From: Annona cherimola
Taxonomy: Eukaryota > Streptophyta > Magnoliopsida > Magnoliales > Annonaceae
Direction of reading: 5' to 3'
NCBI GenBank assembly: GCA_030490835.1
Contig: CM059972.1
Coordinates: 4,308,264 to 4,372,263 of the forward strand
DNA length: 64,000 nucleotides
Shown: one piece after another, positions 11,601-23,433 of the stretch
Layout: the number at the start of each line of letters is the position of its first letter
How positions within the stretch are numbered: position 1 is the stretch's first letter
Program-made: the position numbers and the translations under genes
Notes under the pieces: model-generated
Told to the model about the DNA's origin: nothing
The model's database searches: none
Seen by the model: only the letters and a program-made list of their open reading frames with translations

Positions 11601-13143
11601 AAACCTAAAGAATAGTCTCAAATTGCAGAAGAAACAAAGTGAAGAATTGGAATACATGAAGCTTCAGACATACAATCAATCAATTATTGATCCTGTGCAG
11701 TATATATAAAAGGGAGAAAATTTTCCAGTCATTCAACATGAAAACGTGAATTGCTCCACAAGATATCACGTGTACAGTTGTATTTAAACCATTTAAAGAT
11801 ATCATGTCTATAGTTGTAATCTAAACCATTTACAAACCAGTGGCAAACCAGTCTTGTTTGTTCCCTACACTGTAAGTCTTCAAGATTCAAAAAGGCGGTT
11901 TTACCCGACAAATAATTCTGGCAAACAGTTTTGTTACAGGGAGAAAAAAAAAAAAAAAAAGCATTGACAAAAGCCATAGCAACTTTCGAAATCTCTCCCT
12001 GGGGTTCCCTTGCTTGTGTGAATACACAAAAATAAAAATTGCCCTATACAATATTCTGACCTACGAAATGAATCTCACATACCCATTGGTGCCTCAAGAC
12101 TGCGAAGTAATTCAACAATGGACTTTGCATCCAGGCGTTTTCGAACTCTCTTGCCAACTAACACTTGCACATAAGGATTGTCAAACACCTACACGACACA
12201 ACAAAGCTCCAATAAAGTTCGGGCCTGCAGGATGCACCACGTAAAGAACGTTGGCAACAATTGAACAGGTTGAATCATCCAATCATGGAAGTTGTCATCA
12301 AAATCAAAATGGCCTTTTCATCCGGGCAGCTCCCATCAGATTCATGGTCCTATTTGTGAGGAACTTCGCAATGTATAGAATAAAGATGGGACATCGTAAC
12401 AAAATTTCACCAGGTTGCTGCTGCAATGGTAGTGATGCTTCATAAACTGGAAAACTGCGTGCACCATAACATGTAAACAGCAAGTGGCACTTCAGCTTGC
12501 TGATCACAAACGTTAATTTGGCGGAGCACGAATGTAAAAAGCATCAATTTCGAACCAACCATTGATTTGCTGATTCGCAGCATGTCAGACCCCCCACGCC
12601 CATTCTCTCGAACAATCTCGAAAAGAGGCATTTTTTTTTTTGTTTTCAAACACAGCATGATTCACTTGATCAAGACTACTTTTCCCTACTCAATTTACTA
12701 GCAGAAACAAAACCAGAACGAGACCACACCTGCGAAGAGACAACTGAGTTGCTATCGCATCTCAAGACCGCCACAGCGCCGCAAACGTCAGGATCGACTC
12801 CAACCACCCACGTGGAGACCGCGCCGTTTGCAGAAGCTAAAACCCCATCAATGGCCACGTCCCCACCATCCTTCCCGACAAATGGGCAAGAGAGAGAACC
12901 CAACCAATCCTCGTTGAAGCGGGAACCAGAAAGCGAAAGACGGCCTACGGCTCTGAGACGCTTGACATGGAGCTTGTAATTGGGTGGAAGGGAAGAGAAT
13001 AGTCCGGAATTAGAAGAGTACGCGAGGTGTTTGAGGAAAGAGCTGGGACCGTGAAGGGCTCTGGCCATGGAAACGGAGGGGTAGGCGAGAGAGGTTTGAA
13101 ATGAGGCTTTGGGTTTCAGTGCGCTGACATTCGGGAACGTCAT
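8643..13143 (-). CDS. MOC1: Chloroplast Holliday-junction resolvase MOC1, 6 exons
   Basis: MOC1 cleaves four-way DNA junctions and is needed to segregate chloroplast nucleoids. Exons in transcript order: 13143-12730, 12188-12083, 11255-11203, 9752-9621, 9271-9199, 8716-8643. All join in phase with GT-AG borders, giving 283 aa. The first 105 residues are Ser/Lys/Arg-rich with few acids, as expected of a transit peptide. The RuvC-like core follows: [10 protein letters not shown] (Asp117, Asp119), [33 protein letters not shown] (Glu180), [24 protein letters not shown] and [16 protein letters not shown] (Glu263). The acidic residues are candidates for metal binding; I infer this from the family. 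Every block expected of plant MOC1 is present and the frame is unbroken. Intron 3 (9753-11202) carries two MITEs. Confidence 0.95.
10169..10458 (-). mobile_element. Family B MITE in MOC1 intron 3
   Basis: It begins GGGGGTGTTT and ends AAACACCCCC and is flanked by CAA on both sides, which fits a 3-bp target duplication. Internal motifs are reverse complements of those at 14777-15067, such as ATTTTAACTTTATTCTCTTT-like and ACTCCTTATTGTTGTCCCTA. Confidence 0.82.
10773..11137. mobile_element. Foldback MITE, family A, copy 2, in MOC1 intron 3
   Basis: The ends are GCTGTTCCGGTGCAGCATCA and its inverted counterpart ending GCACCGGAACAGC. Arms of about 140 bp surround a loop with ACTATTTTATTACGTTGGAT. 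As in copy 1 it is bounded by TA repeats. The outermost 40 bp (CCGGTGCAG repeats) are absent from copy 1, so the family has variable ends. Confidence 0.87.
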
Positions 13144-14773
13144 GGATTTGAATTTGGGCTGGAATCCAACGGCGAGATTTCGCTTTCAGAATGCCGGCGG
13201 GGCAGGTTTTGAGCGGAAGAAAAACACGGGGTTGGGCAGGGACTGAAGATGAGGTCGAGAAGCTTGGAAATATTCGCGCGGGTAGGGAATGAAACTGGGA
13301 TTCTCAGCTTACGTGATAATTCCGCTACAAGTTGATCAATCCAAGACGTTTATCAGAAATTATTAAGAGACTTACAATAAATAAAATTAATATTCATATA
13401 TATCATGGTCTAAAAGTGAATGAAAAAATGGACCGTTTAAATCGTAACCTGCCAATTGTGTTATACTTTGTGTTGTGGTCGCCTGGCCGGCTTCCATCTT
13501 TCCCGGTGCGAAATTCAAATGGAATTCAGGAAATGGACTCCGTAACCTCTGGCCCATGGGCTTGAATTAATGACCCAAATTTGTAACTTTTTCCCAATTC
13601 GAAATTCTAAAAAGGCACAATGAAATGGGCTTAATAGTTCCAGGGCCCATGAGCTGCTTTCTAAACCCACGTCTTTCCACTCTCTTTCTCCCCGCGCGAC
13701 ATTCAATTGGAAATTTAGAATCGAGAGTCAGAACTGGGCTTCACCAACCAATGGCCCGTCTCTGAGGCTGATTCATGGTCATATACACTGCTATTCTATA
13801 AGGTCTGTTTTGCAAATACCCTCCCTCTCTCCGCTGCTGATTCACAATCATATTATCATACACCGCTATAAGGTCTATTTCGTAAATATTCCCAAGGCGC
13901 TGACTCAGTTGTAGCCTTGAAGGTATGCTCTTTTTTTTTTTTGATGGAAAGGATCCTTCCTATCCCAGCTCCTTGTCATTCTGAAAGGAGGGAGAGATAG
14001 AGAGGTTCGCATAATGCATTGTCAAAAAATTATCTGTACAAAGGTTTGCTACGATGGCCTGGGGGGGATTCCCGACCACACATAAGTATGCTCTTTTGAT
14101 TGAAAAAGTTGATGGGCAGAGGAACGCTGAACATGAAGGCTGCAGCTGGCTATTCTTTTGAGGCCATTCCAATGATTATATGGCAATGATCAGCACATGC
14201 AGACTCCACCACTGCACAGTTCAAGTAGACCATGGTAAAACAATTTCCAATAAAATGGGAATTTTTTAGATTTTTTTTTTATTTTGTATCGTTTGATTAT
14301 TTTTAAGAATACAATTATACAAATCAATCTAAATTTTCACGATAACAGATCCAAGTTTCTGCAAACAGACTACGAATAGTCATGATTGGGAAAATGCTGT
14401 TGAATAACAAGTGCCAAAATGATATATTGTTACCGTTGTAGACTTGTAGAATGGTTCTTTTCCCCTTAACAGAAATCACACGAAAAATTCCCATGTTATC
14501 ATGAGGCTAAGGATAATCCTTCTCCTCGTTATTTAAATCCCAAACCCAACAAAAATGGGAAGACAAGGTACAGTCGTGTTGCATTAAAATAGATGCTGCT
14601 TCCTCTATACACTTCTTTTCTTCCATAAGAGGATGATGGAAGGCATATGTATCTTTTATAAATTCTCTCTTATTGCTCGCGCTGAAACCGTTTTCCTCAC
14701 TTCGAGAGTTAATGCACCGTCACCTTGGATTATTACTTTGCAACTCCCTGCGTTGACTTTTCCTATTTACAAC
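13144..14773. other. Upstream region of MOC1, no gene
   Basis: The first 150 bp upstream of MOC1 are GC-rich and probably hold its leader and promoter. The rest, to 14773, shows no coding region I can support. Short GC-rich segments at 13440-13760 translate to nothing recognisable. Confidence 0.5.
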
Positions 14774-14776
14774 TTA

Positions 14777-15067
14777 GGGTGTGTTTGGTTGAAGGTAAAA
14801 CTTTTGATGAAAAGTTTTGGCGGTAGAAGTTGTCAAATCGATAAAAAATGATGTGATATAATAGGGGTAATGATGAGGAGTAAAGAGAATAAAGTTAAAA
14901 TATATAGGTTAGTTGTATGGGTAGTTGTGTAGAAATGATTGAAAAGTAGGGTAGTTTGTATATAAAAATGTGAAAAAATAATTAAAAAATAGAATAGTTA
15001 TGGAAAGTGAAAAGTTTTAGGTTAAAAATTTTTAGTTGACATATTGTGGCCCCAAACAAACACACCC
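14777..15067 (+). mobile_element. PIF/Harbinger-like MITE, family B, intact
   Basis: This is the best-preserved copy: 291 bp with inverted ends GGGTGTGTTTGG and CCAAACAAACACACCC. A perfect TTA target duplication lies at 14774-14776 and 15068-15070. A 3-bp TTA/TAA duplication with GGG-type inverted ends is characteristic of PIF/Harbinger (Tourist-like) MITEs. There is no coding capacity. Confidence 0.88.
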
Positions 15068-15744
15068 TTAATAACTTCACATTTTTCGAAAAAAATATTT
15101 TATTCTCGAAAATTAATAATCTATGTTTCCCAATTTGTATACAAATTTTCTCATTTCAATACATAACAAACTTTTTTTTGCCTTCCCTTATCATCTCATC
15201 CTCATCCAATACAAGTGTTAAACAGGCTACATATTTTTAAAGATTTTTTTTCAAAAAGCAAAGCACTTACCTGCTTAAGCCGAACACTTGGAAAAAATTT
15301 TAATTTTTGAAAGTGCTGTTCCTCCTCAATAGGCACATGGTCAAATTTAACATAAATTATTAATATTATGACACATATATGTATTAGAAACAGGATGTCC
15401 AAAATTATGCCAGAAAAGGCAAAAAGTTGATATTTCAAGCTTAGATGTATGGAATTAATAATGGCTGCATCATTCCATTCTATATGTGGTTATGATGCAG
15501 GGGAACGGCATTGGCTGTCTCTCTCTAGATGATCATGAAGCCTCTTAAAAATCCCTTGGGACAATGGTGGCTGCTGAATTAATGTAATGACTAATGAGTG
15601 GTCCAAATTTCAGAGTTCTGTCGTCATGAAGACGCCTGCCAAAAAGGTGGGCCTTCAAATAGCAATCATTCAGGTATGCGTCTCTATGCATTAGGAAAAC
15701 TACATTTTCTAATTTTCTACTTAAAGTTAATGTCCGCTATGCTC

Positions 15745-15986
15745 AACAATCTTCTTTAAAATGTAAAAAAATAATATGATATAAAAGAAGATAATAATAA
15801 TAATAATAATAAGTAAAGAAAATAAAATTAGAATAGATAGGTTAATTGTATGTAAATGATTGAAAAGTATGATAGTTATATATGAAGATGTAAAAAAATA
15901 ATTAAAAAATAAAATAATTGTGAAGAATGAAAATTTTCAAATTAAAAAGTTTTGTTTAAAAGTTTTTTGGATTATGAAACATAACC
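15745..15986 (+). mobile_element. Family B MITE, degraded
   Basis: It contains ATGATATAAAAGAAGATAAT, AAAGAAAATAAAATTAGAAT and AAATGATTGAAAAGTATGAT in family order. The left end is eroded. A different element-like end, TTAGGGTGTGCTTACTTAG, begins at 15988. Confidence 0.65.
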
Positions 15987-16303
15987 TTAGGGTGTGCTTA
16001 CTTAGAGTAGAATAGAAATACAAAAATAAGAATACAAAAATCAACATCCAACTAACCATTTTTTTCATTTTTAATTCTATATCTGATCATTCTCTCATGT
16101 ATTTTTATACATTTATTCTATCCATTTTTTCTTTTTCTCCACTGTACTATTATTATATCCATTTCATCCTCCATTCCTCATTAGCATTCTTCATGTCCCG
16201 TTCCATGCGGGCCCTTCTCTTAAAATTCCTTTCAATAATTCTCAAGGTTAGCTTTAATTGTCAGGAAGGTGGTGATTCTTACTTTCCTCGAGCTAGGGTT
16301 CAC

Positions 16304-16310
16304 TAATAAA
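16304..16310 (+). promoter_or_regulatory. Possible TATA-like box of the P450 gene
   Basis: TAATAAA followed by AGGG lies about 100 bp before the P450 start codon, a plausible distance for a TATA element with a short leader. This rests on position and composition only. Confidence 0.35.
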
Positions 16311-16409
16311 AGGGCATATTGCGCTTCTTCCGTGTCCTCCCATTCCATTTCCACACCGCGCAAACGGTTTTGCACTGTACTCTCTCAACAGCCAAGAGAA
16401 TATCAAAAG

Positions 16410-19400
16410 ATGGAGCTCTTCTCCCTGCAATCTCTCTTCTTGTACCTTCTATCTATAGGTATCTACTTGTTGGTCCACAATCACAGCCGTTCAAAGCAGC
16501 CCAATGTTTATCAGCGTGAAGTGGTAATCAGAAGTTATCCTGTGGTGGGTCACGCGGTAGCCTACCTCAAGAACCGGCACAGGTTCTTGGACTGGTCGAC
16601 GGACATCCTTGCTGCCGACCCCGCACACACTTTCACTTACCAAATGCCAGGACTGGTGCAAGGGGTCATCACAGCCAATCCAATCAATCTGGAATACATG
16701 CTCAAGACCAACTTTGAGAACTACACAAAGGGTGCTCTCTTTACTTCACTCCTACAAGACTTCCTTGGCACTGGAATCTTTAACGCTGATGGAGAGCTGT
16801 GGAAGGTAATAAGAACAGAACAATTTTTAATGGCTTATGTGGTCAATTAATTACTGTCCAGTACTAAATAGGTATGTTGCATGCAAAACTTTTGATCATA
16901 CGTCTTCTGCACTTCCAACAATGACTTAGCTAGTTTATCAGTTGTTTCTAGAGAGTTGAGACACTCTTCTTCCAATTTTGGTATCTTTTATTTTCTTTTT
17001 GTGTTCTTCCAATCTATTTTTTGGCCATGAAGATAATTAACTCTTTCCAGGAGACAAAAGAAAACAGCTTATTTCAGTGCCAGCTACTTGGTTTTTTTGA
17101 CCACTAAAGAAACAGTTCCAATGCTTGCAGGACAAAACAATACATCATGTTTTTTTTAAGTACTAGATTATAGTTTTGGACCAAGCTACATGTTTTATAT
17201 CTTCTTCCTTTATTTAATTAATTTGGTTTTACGTATTACTTTTACTTTCTTCATGTCATTTTCTTCCATTTTTTTTATTTTTTCCGTTTTACGAATTTTC
17301 TTCTTCTTTTTTTCTTTCTTTAAAAAATACTTGTCTTAAGTAGTGTATTTGGCTGTGAATGTGGTAGTGAATTGGAATTGGGATATTAAGCTTCACTTGG
17401 GTGGCAACAGCCACGTGTTTGGTCAAAATCAATGGGATTGACATATAGCCAAGCATTACTTTTGGTCATTACTTTTGGTTTGGACCATCTCAACTTGGAA
17501 ATTCATTGTTTCAAGGCCAAGTCAGGAGGATTTACAGCTAGGAATTTAATAAAATACTAAAATACTAATGTTTGATATCTTTACCTAGGTCAAATGGGTC
17601 TAATGCCTGCCCTTGTCGTTCTCAAAGCAAAAAATCCTTGAAAGGTACCTTGCCATGTAAAAGGACCTTTAGGGCCCCTTTGAATAAGTGTATAATTTGG
17701 GGTGCAGCTTAATGTTTGTAAAATTTAAAGTTTAACATTAACTCTAATCCTAGTTATATGAATTGAGTTGGATTAAAATTCGGGCCATATTATAACTCCA
17801 TTTTTGTAAATCAGGTTTGAGTTAAAATAGTTTTTTTGATGAATGAGTTAAAATATTTCAGTTATCAAGTTTTCGTGTGATTTTAAAAATACTAAGTTTA
17901 AATTTCCATATAAACATATAATAACTAACAAATCATGTAAGAAAAAAATAAAGCATATTATCTAATTAAATTTAAGAAAATTATAGTAATGTACGATGTA
18001 TTTTTTAGAAGAAAATTTATCTTTTCAAAATAAGATTTGAAAAAAAGAACAAACGTAAAGGTGAATAACATAAGCATAATACAAATCAACAAAATAATAT
18101 AGTTTCAATGTGATATAAAGGTGCCCTGCAGAAAAATTTGTTAATGAAATTCTTTGAATGTCGTTGTCAAGTATTATGGTGAAAAGCCTTATTAGGAATA
18201 TATATTAGAACGGTAAAATCGAATTTTTTCTTTTAATGTCGTTGCCGATTCTTTATCATAATTCGTTAATGTTCTTTCACCACGTACGTACTTCGATCTA
18301 GTACATCTATTCATTCCAACCACAAAAAGGCTCCATCTGCTTTGGCGGCATTCATTGGTTTTGGTAACCTGTCAATTGTCATCAGAGAAATTAATTCCCA
18401 TCACCCAGATTTCAATACTAATTAATATTATTCCTTCATTTTTCCAATCCAGTTGCCATGAATTGAAAGAAACAAATCATCTTCATCTAAAACTTTGATA
18501 CATTTCCATTAAAAAAAAAAAAAACTTTGATAGATATATATATATATATTCGTAGCTTGTACTGGGCGGTGATTAAATGCCTTTGTCCAGGCCGTCACTT
18601 AACGAATATGATTAGAGGGCACTGGCTGGAAACATATCCCAAAAATACTTGGGAATGTAAAAGGCAAATCCAATGTTGATAAAAATATCAAATGGCAAGC
18701 CTAATTCTCTATATAGATAAACATAATATTTTTCTTTGTAGAGTTGAAAATTAAAAATGAGGGTCCCCCTCATTCTTTTTCAATTTTATAATTTTTACCT
18801 TTTTAATAGGAACATTATCATATATAGTCTTAGTTATATATATTTTTTGATGATATTACAGTATCTCAAGTGGTACTACAATCAAGCTTTGAAATATTTT
18901 AATAATTGTCTAACTAAGAATCTAATATTTGTAACAATAAATCCTAAACTACTCACTTAGTGGACGCTTCCACAGAAAATTCGAGGAGACTAAACGCCAC
19001 TACTAAATTCTTCTGAAAACGTGTCTGCCAAGCTTCGAACCAAGGACGCTAACATCACTAGGCAAAGTCCTTGACCACCAGTCTTATGCATATTAAGCGT
19101 GGGTATAATTAATTAAATCCAACGGAAGTAGACAGCACACGGTGCTTTTGTAAACCAAGTTCATAAGTGGGAGTATTTTTGTAAAACTAATAATTATGGA
19201 GCTAACACGATCAAAAATATAATTATGGAGTTAAAAACTACAGAATTCCAAGCAAACGTCAATAACCCTAAAATTAAAGAAGGAAATCAAACTTAATGAA
19301 TATATGAATGATTATAATAAATAAAATAGAGCCTGGATAAAAACAGAGAACTACAGAAAATAATATATATTCAGAGAAAAACCAAAATCATGATGATATA

Positions 19401-20688
19401 TGTCTCTGTTGGGAATTGGCTTATGTCATGAGCATATATATCGCAGATCCAGAGGAAGACAGCAATCTACGAATTCAACACAAGATCACTTCGGAACTTC
19501 ATCCTCGACAGCATCCTCCAAGAAATCCACGAGAGACTGCTGCCGTTGCTGACGAAGGCGGCCAAGAAAGGTTCGATCATCGACCTCCAAGACATTCTCG
19601 AGCGATTTGCATTTGACAACGTCTGCAAGATCGCCTTCAATGAAGACCCCAAGTGTCTCCTTCCCCATAATTATAACCATAATCATGATCAAGAAGAAGA
19701 AGAAGAAGAAGGAGAAGGAGAATCACAATCTTCCTCTGCTGCGGCGGCTGCAGCCAACCTCCCACCCAACTTAGCCCAAGCGTTCGAGGACGCCGCCAAC
19801 CTCAGCGCAGGCCGCTTCCAATACGCCATACCCTCTTTGTGGAAACTCAAGAAGATTCTGAACATTGGGTCCGAAAAAAGATTAAAAGAATCTATCTCAA
19901 TCGTCCATGAATTCGCCACCAAGATCATCTTGTCTAGAAAGCAGAAACAGAGGTCCAGCAGCACCGATCATCATGATCTTTTGTCAAGGTTCATGATGAA
20001 CTCCGACGAGGACTATTCCGTCGAGTTCTTGAGGGACATCATCATCAGTTTCATCCTAGCAGGCCGCGACACCACCTCCTCCGCCCTTGCATGGTTCTTC
20101 TGGGTTCTCTCCTCCAGGCCCGACGTGGAGAGCAAAATCCTCGATGAGCTTAGATGGGTGAGAAAACGAAATGGGAATTGGGGGCCCAGCTTCAGCTTCG
20201 ACGAGTTGCGCCAAATGCATTATCTCCACGCAGCCGTGTCGGAGGCGCTGCGGCTGTTTCCGCCAGTGGCTTACGACAGCAAGGAGTGCAAGGATGACGA
20301 TGTGCTGCCGGACGGAACGATGGTGCGGAAAGGGTGGCTAGTTTCTTACCACGTGTATGCGATGGGAAGGATGGAGAGCATTTGGGGGTCGAAGTGCAGG
20401 GAGTTTGTGCCGGAGAGATGGCTGGAAAATAACGGAGATGGTTGTGGAGTGTTTAAGTTTAGGCCGGACAGCCCGTTCAAGTTCTCAGCATTCAATGCGG
20501 GTCCGAGAGTGTGCATTGGGAGGGAGATGGCGTATATGCAGATGAAGCTGATAGTGGCGTGCATGTTGGAGAGGTTGGAGGTGGAAGCTGTGCGGAAAGA
20601 TTGGACTCCGGAGCAGCTGGTGTCTCTCACGCTCAGGATCAAGGGAGGCTTGCCCGTGCATGTCAAGGAACGAACCATGCATCACTAA
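16410..20688 (+). CDS. Cytochrome P450, CYP94 family, 2 exons
   Basis: CYP94 enzymes are ER-anchored fatty-acid omega-hydroxylases; some members oxidise jasmonoyl-isoleucine. Exons 16410-16805 and 19447-20688 join in phase (LWK|IQRKTA) to give 545 aa. Features in order: a hydrophobic N-terminal anchor (residues 4-22), GELWK-IQRKTAIYEFNT, the I-helix AGRDTTSS (337-344), the K-helix EALR (398-401), DDVLPDGT, YAMGRMESIWG and PERW. The heme loop FNAGPRVCIG has the axial Cys488. All catalytic signatures are intact. LPDGT, AMGRMESIWG and FNTRSLRNF indicate CYP94 rather than CYP86 or CYP96; I cannot set the subfamily. A His/Asn, Glu and Ala low-complexity insert occupies about residues 205-236. The 2.64 kb intron is unusual for a family I know mostly as intronless. 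Confidence 0.93.
16806..19446 (+). other. P450 intron with repeat debris
   Basis: The intron starts GTAATAAG and ends ATCGCAG. It is AT-rich and codes for nothing. A minus-strand fragment at about 19010-19090 has a GGTTCGAAGC motif like a pol III box B and may be SINE-derived. A TA run lies near 18533-18550. Confidence 0.65.
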
Positions 20689-20780
20689 CGTTGATGATAT
20701 TCATGTCTGTGTGTATGCTTGTTGTTGTTGTTGTTTTTTTAAATTTTTTTCCAAATTCAATCCTGTAACCTATCCCTAAA

Positions 20781-20786
20781 AATAAA
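20781..20786 (+). terminator. Possible poly(A) signal of the P450 gene
   Basis: AATAAA (with an overlapping AATAAA four bases later) lies about 95 bp past the P450 stop codon, a suitable position for a polyadenylation signal. Confidence 0.5.
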
Positions 20787-20789
20787 TAA

Positions 20790-22740
20790 AAAAAATTCCT
20801 GTACGTGGCATGAAATTGTAGCTGTGGTTTAATTGAATAAGTGGCTCCCTTCTTTTTTATTCAGCCCGTTTCTCTACATTTACAAGTTTTTAAAGTGTTT
20901 TGTCTTATCATGTGCAATTTTTAAAAAATAATCTAATTTTAATAAAAGTTAATTACGAGAAGTAAGCAATTGGCACTTCAGTAAAAACATATTGGCGATA
21001 AAATTTGGCCGTAAATGGATGCTTAGCCAAAATAACAGGTTCTAAATAAGGCGAGGATGGTCAACACGGCAGTTAGTTAGGACCAACAACAAATTAAAAG
21101 AGATGTTTGTAAAAGAAATCATAGAATTTGTGCTACGTTACTTCATTTTTTTTTTCATCATGTAAATATTTACAAATAAAACTTACCTTATTCATGTCGT
21201 TATTTTAAAAAAAAAAAAATTGCTGCTTGCCTCTTCACTTTTTTGTTTTATTATTCGTACTTTCCTTGTAAAGCCTTTTCCTCCAAGTAATCCGCCTTTC
21301 ATGGAAAAGACTGCAAGATTATTATGTCGTAATTAATTTAAAATTAAATTAAGATATGGGTCTTCGCTCTTCACCACGTTGTCGCAGTGGAGTGGAATGC
21401 GAACTCCAGTTTTTCGCATACCTTGAGCCGCAAGCTAAGTTTACTTTGAGGCTGCTCTCAAACCCACCTCATGGGCCCGGGCAGGATCGTCCCATTGCAT
21501 CAACTCGATTATTTCTTCTCGGCCCAGCCCAAAATTACCCTCCACCCAAATTAAGTTTGGATGATCTTTCCTAAGCATGTGTGACACATGCCATTTTTTT
21601 TTTTTTTATAATATCTTCTTTTTTATTACAAATCATGCTTAATTCATAATTCTTAAATGGGAAACGCAAAATTCTCTCAACAGAGATTGAAATGTCAACC
21701 ATCTAAACACAAGACGAGGACTTCTACTAATCTGGCTATGCCAAGTTAAAACTATATCCATCCATTTAACAATTGGATAAACCATAGAGTAAAGGAATTC
21801 TAATTCGTATATTTTAACATGATTTATTTATTTTAAGAGTGGCATCGTTTTCAGACATTATTATATTAATTTCCTTCTTAATCTTTATTTAAACTTCTAT
21901 CCAACCAATTTGGCAGGCAATAACTATTTTAGAAGTAGGGCCACCAAAGTCATGATGCAACGCACCCATTCAAATCTTTAATTAGTTTTTCTTCTGGGTG
22001 TGAATATATTCATGCATTATGTACATGACTCACACGCGCGGACGCCGGGCATGAATATTGGTGTGAAAATGTCAAAGTGGAGCATGAGTTGATTTCGACC
22101 GCGGCCATTTCTGTCTCCCCATCTTTTTACCTTTTCACCTCGACTTTTCCCTAAATTAGTTTTTAGTGCCTTGTTCTACCGAGCCTACCTATATATGTTT
22201 TGCTTTATTTTACACGGATTTGGCTTCTCAGCCGACAAAATTAGTTTCTTGTTATCTTATGATATATATATATATAGGAGAGGTATTTTTCATTTTTTTC
22301 GTAGCATGTACGTTTTTATTTCGCTTTTTTCCCACTAAAGAAATGACAATACTTCATTTTATAATAGTTATTAAAAATGTATTTTATCCAAACATGCCTT
22401 ACCTATCGTATATCTTGCTTTTCTAATGATTATTATTGTTGTTATTGTTTATATCTTCGGTCCCTTTTTTTTTAAAAAAAAATATTTTGCTGAACACGTT
22501 CCCTTTACATTTTTCTTAGCGCATCCTGATTCGTGGCCCAAAAATATTTTTTTGATTTTTAAAGTTTTTATACATATGCGAATCCCGCATAGATTTTTCA
22601 CTCTATAAAATTTTAAAAATTTTTTATATTTTAAAATTAAAAATAAATACATTTTTGAGTCAGATGCATGATTGTTCTTATGCATTCAGCTTTATCATAT
22701 CATAACACTATATGTATATAATTTTGATCATGTACATTTA
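20790..22740. other. Intergenic, no gene seen
   Basis: AT-rich sequence with poly(A)/poly(T) runs. A short GC-richer island at 21356-21570 is open in one frame, but its translation is not recognisable. No RNA gene was seen. Confidence 0.5.
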
Positions 22741-22749
22741 CATGTATCG

Positions 22750-23340
22750 TAATTATGGCGCATTCAGCTCAAAACGGGTCTTACATAATTATAAAATAAT
22801 AATCTACTATATTCATTGTATTTAGAATTGTTTATTTTATTAACATATCAATTTTCATCCAAATTGGACATGTGTATAAATTCGTTTGAAAATGGTACAA
22901 AATTAACATAAGATGTATTTTGGGAAATGATAAAAAATTTTATGAATTTTTTTTGAAATTGGAATAAATGATATGATATGATAAGGGTAATAATGAGAAG
23001 TAAAAAGAATAATGTTAAAATAGACGTTTGTATGAATAATTGTATGAAAATGATTGAAAAGTAGGGTAGTCATATAGGAAGATGTGAATAAATGATTTAA
23101 AAATATAATAGTTATAAAGAGTAAAAAATTTCGATTTGAAAACTTTTATTTATTGCCAAACATACCCAAATAAATAATTCAATATAAGTAATAACTTGAA
23201 AGTTATTTTTCTAATATGTAAACTATTTAAGATATAATTTAGACATTCCATCAAAAAATATATAATTTATATATAGATAAATCATTATATGAAGTATTAA
23301 TATATTTAAGTACATGCAAGAAGCTTTTAAGCCAAACGTA
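22750..23340. mobile_element. Family A-type element interrupted by a family B MITE
   Basis: Left part (22750-22915) and right part (about 23172-23340) align to consecutive parts of the family A/C-like sequence: CATTGTATTTAGAATTG and CATCCAAATTGG, then AATATAAGTAATAACTTGAA. Between them lies a B-type MITE with GATATGATAAGGGTAATAAT, AATGTTAAAATAGA and AATGATTGAAAAGTAGGGTA. This is a nested insertion. Confidence 0.7.
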
Positions 23341-23377
23341 CCATAAATTACAATATATGTAAATGTACAAGATGAGT

Positions 23378-23381
<4 letters not shown>

Positions 23382-23433
<52 letters not shown>
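23382..23433. repeat. TA microsatellite
   Basis: An uninterrupted TA run to about 23420 is followed by three TGTA units. Confidence 0.95.

Noticed and set aside
12749..12979. Plus-strand open frame opposite MOC1 exon 1
   Set aside because: It is the antisense shadow of a well-supported coding exon.
19467..20685. Several minus-strand open frames within the P450
   Set aside because: GC-rich codon bias of the P450 exon keeps other frames open; they lack family similarity.
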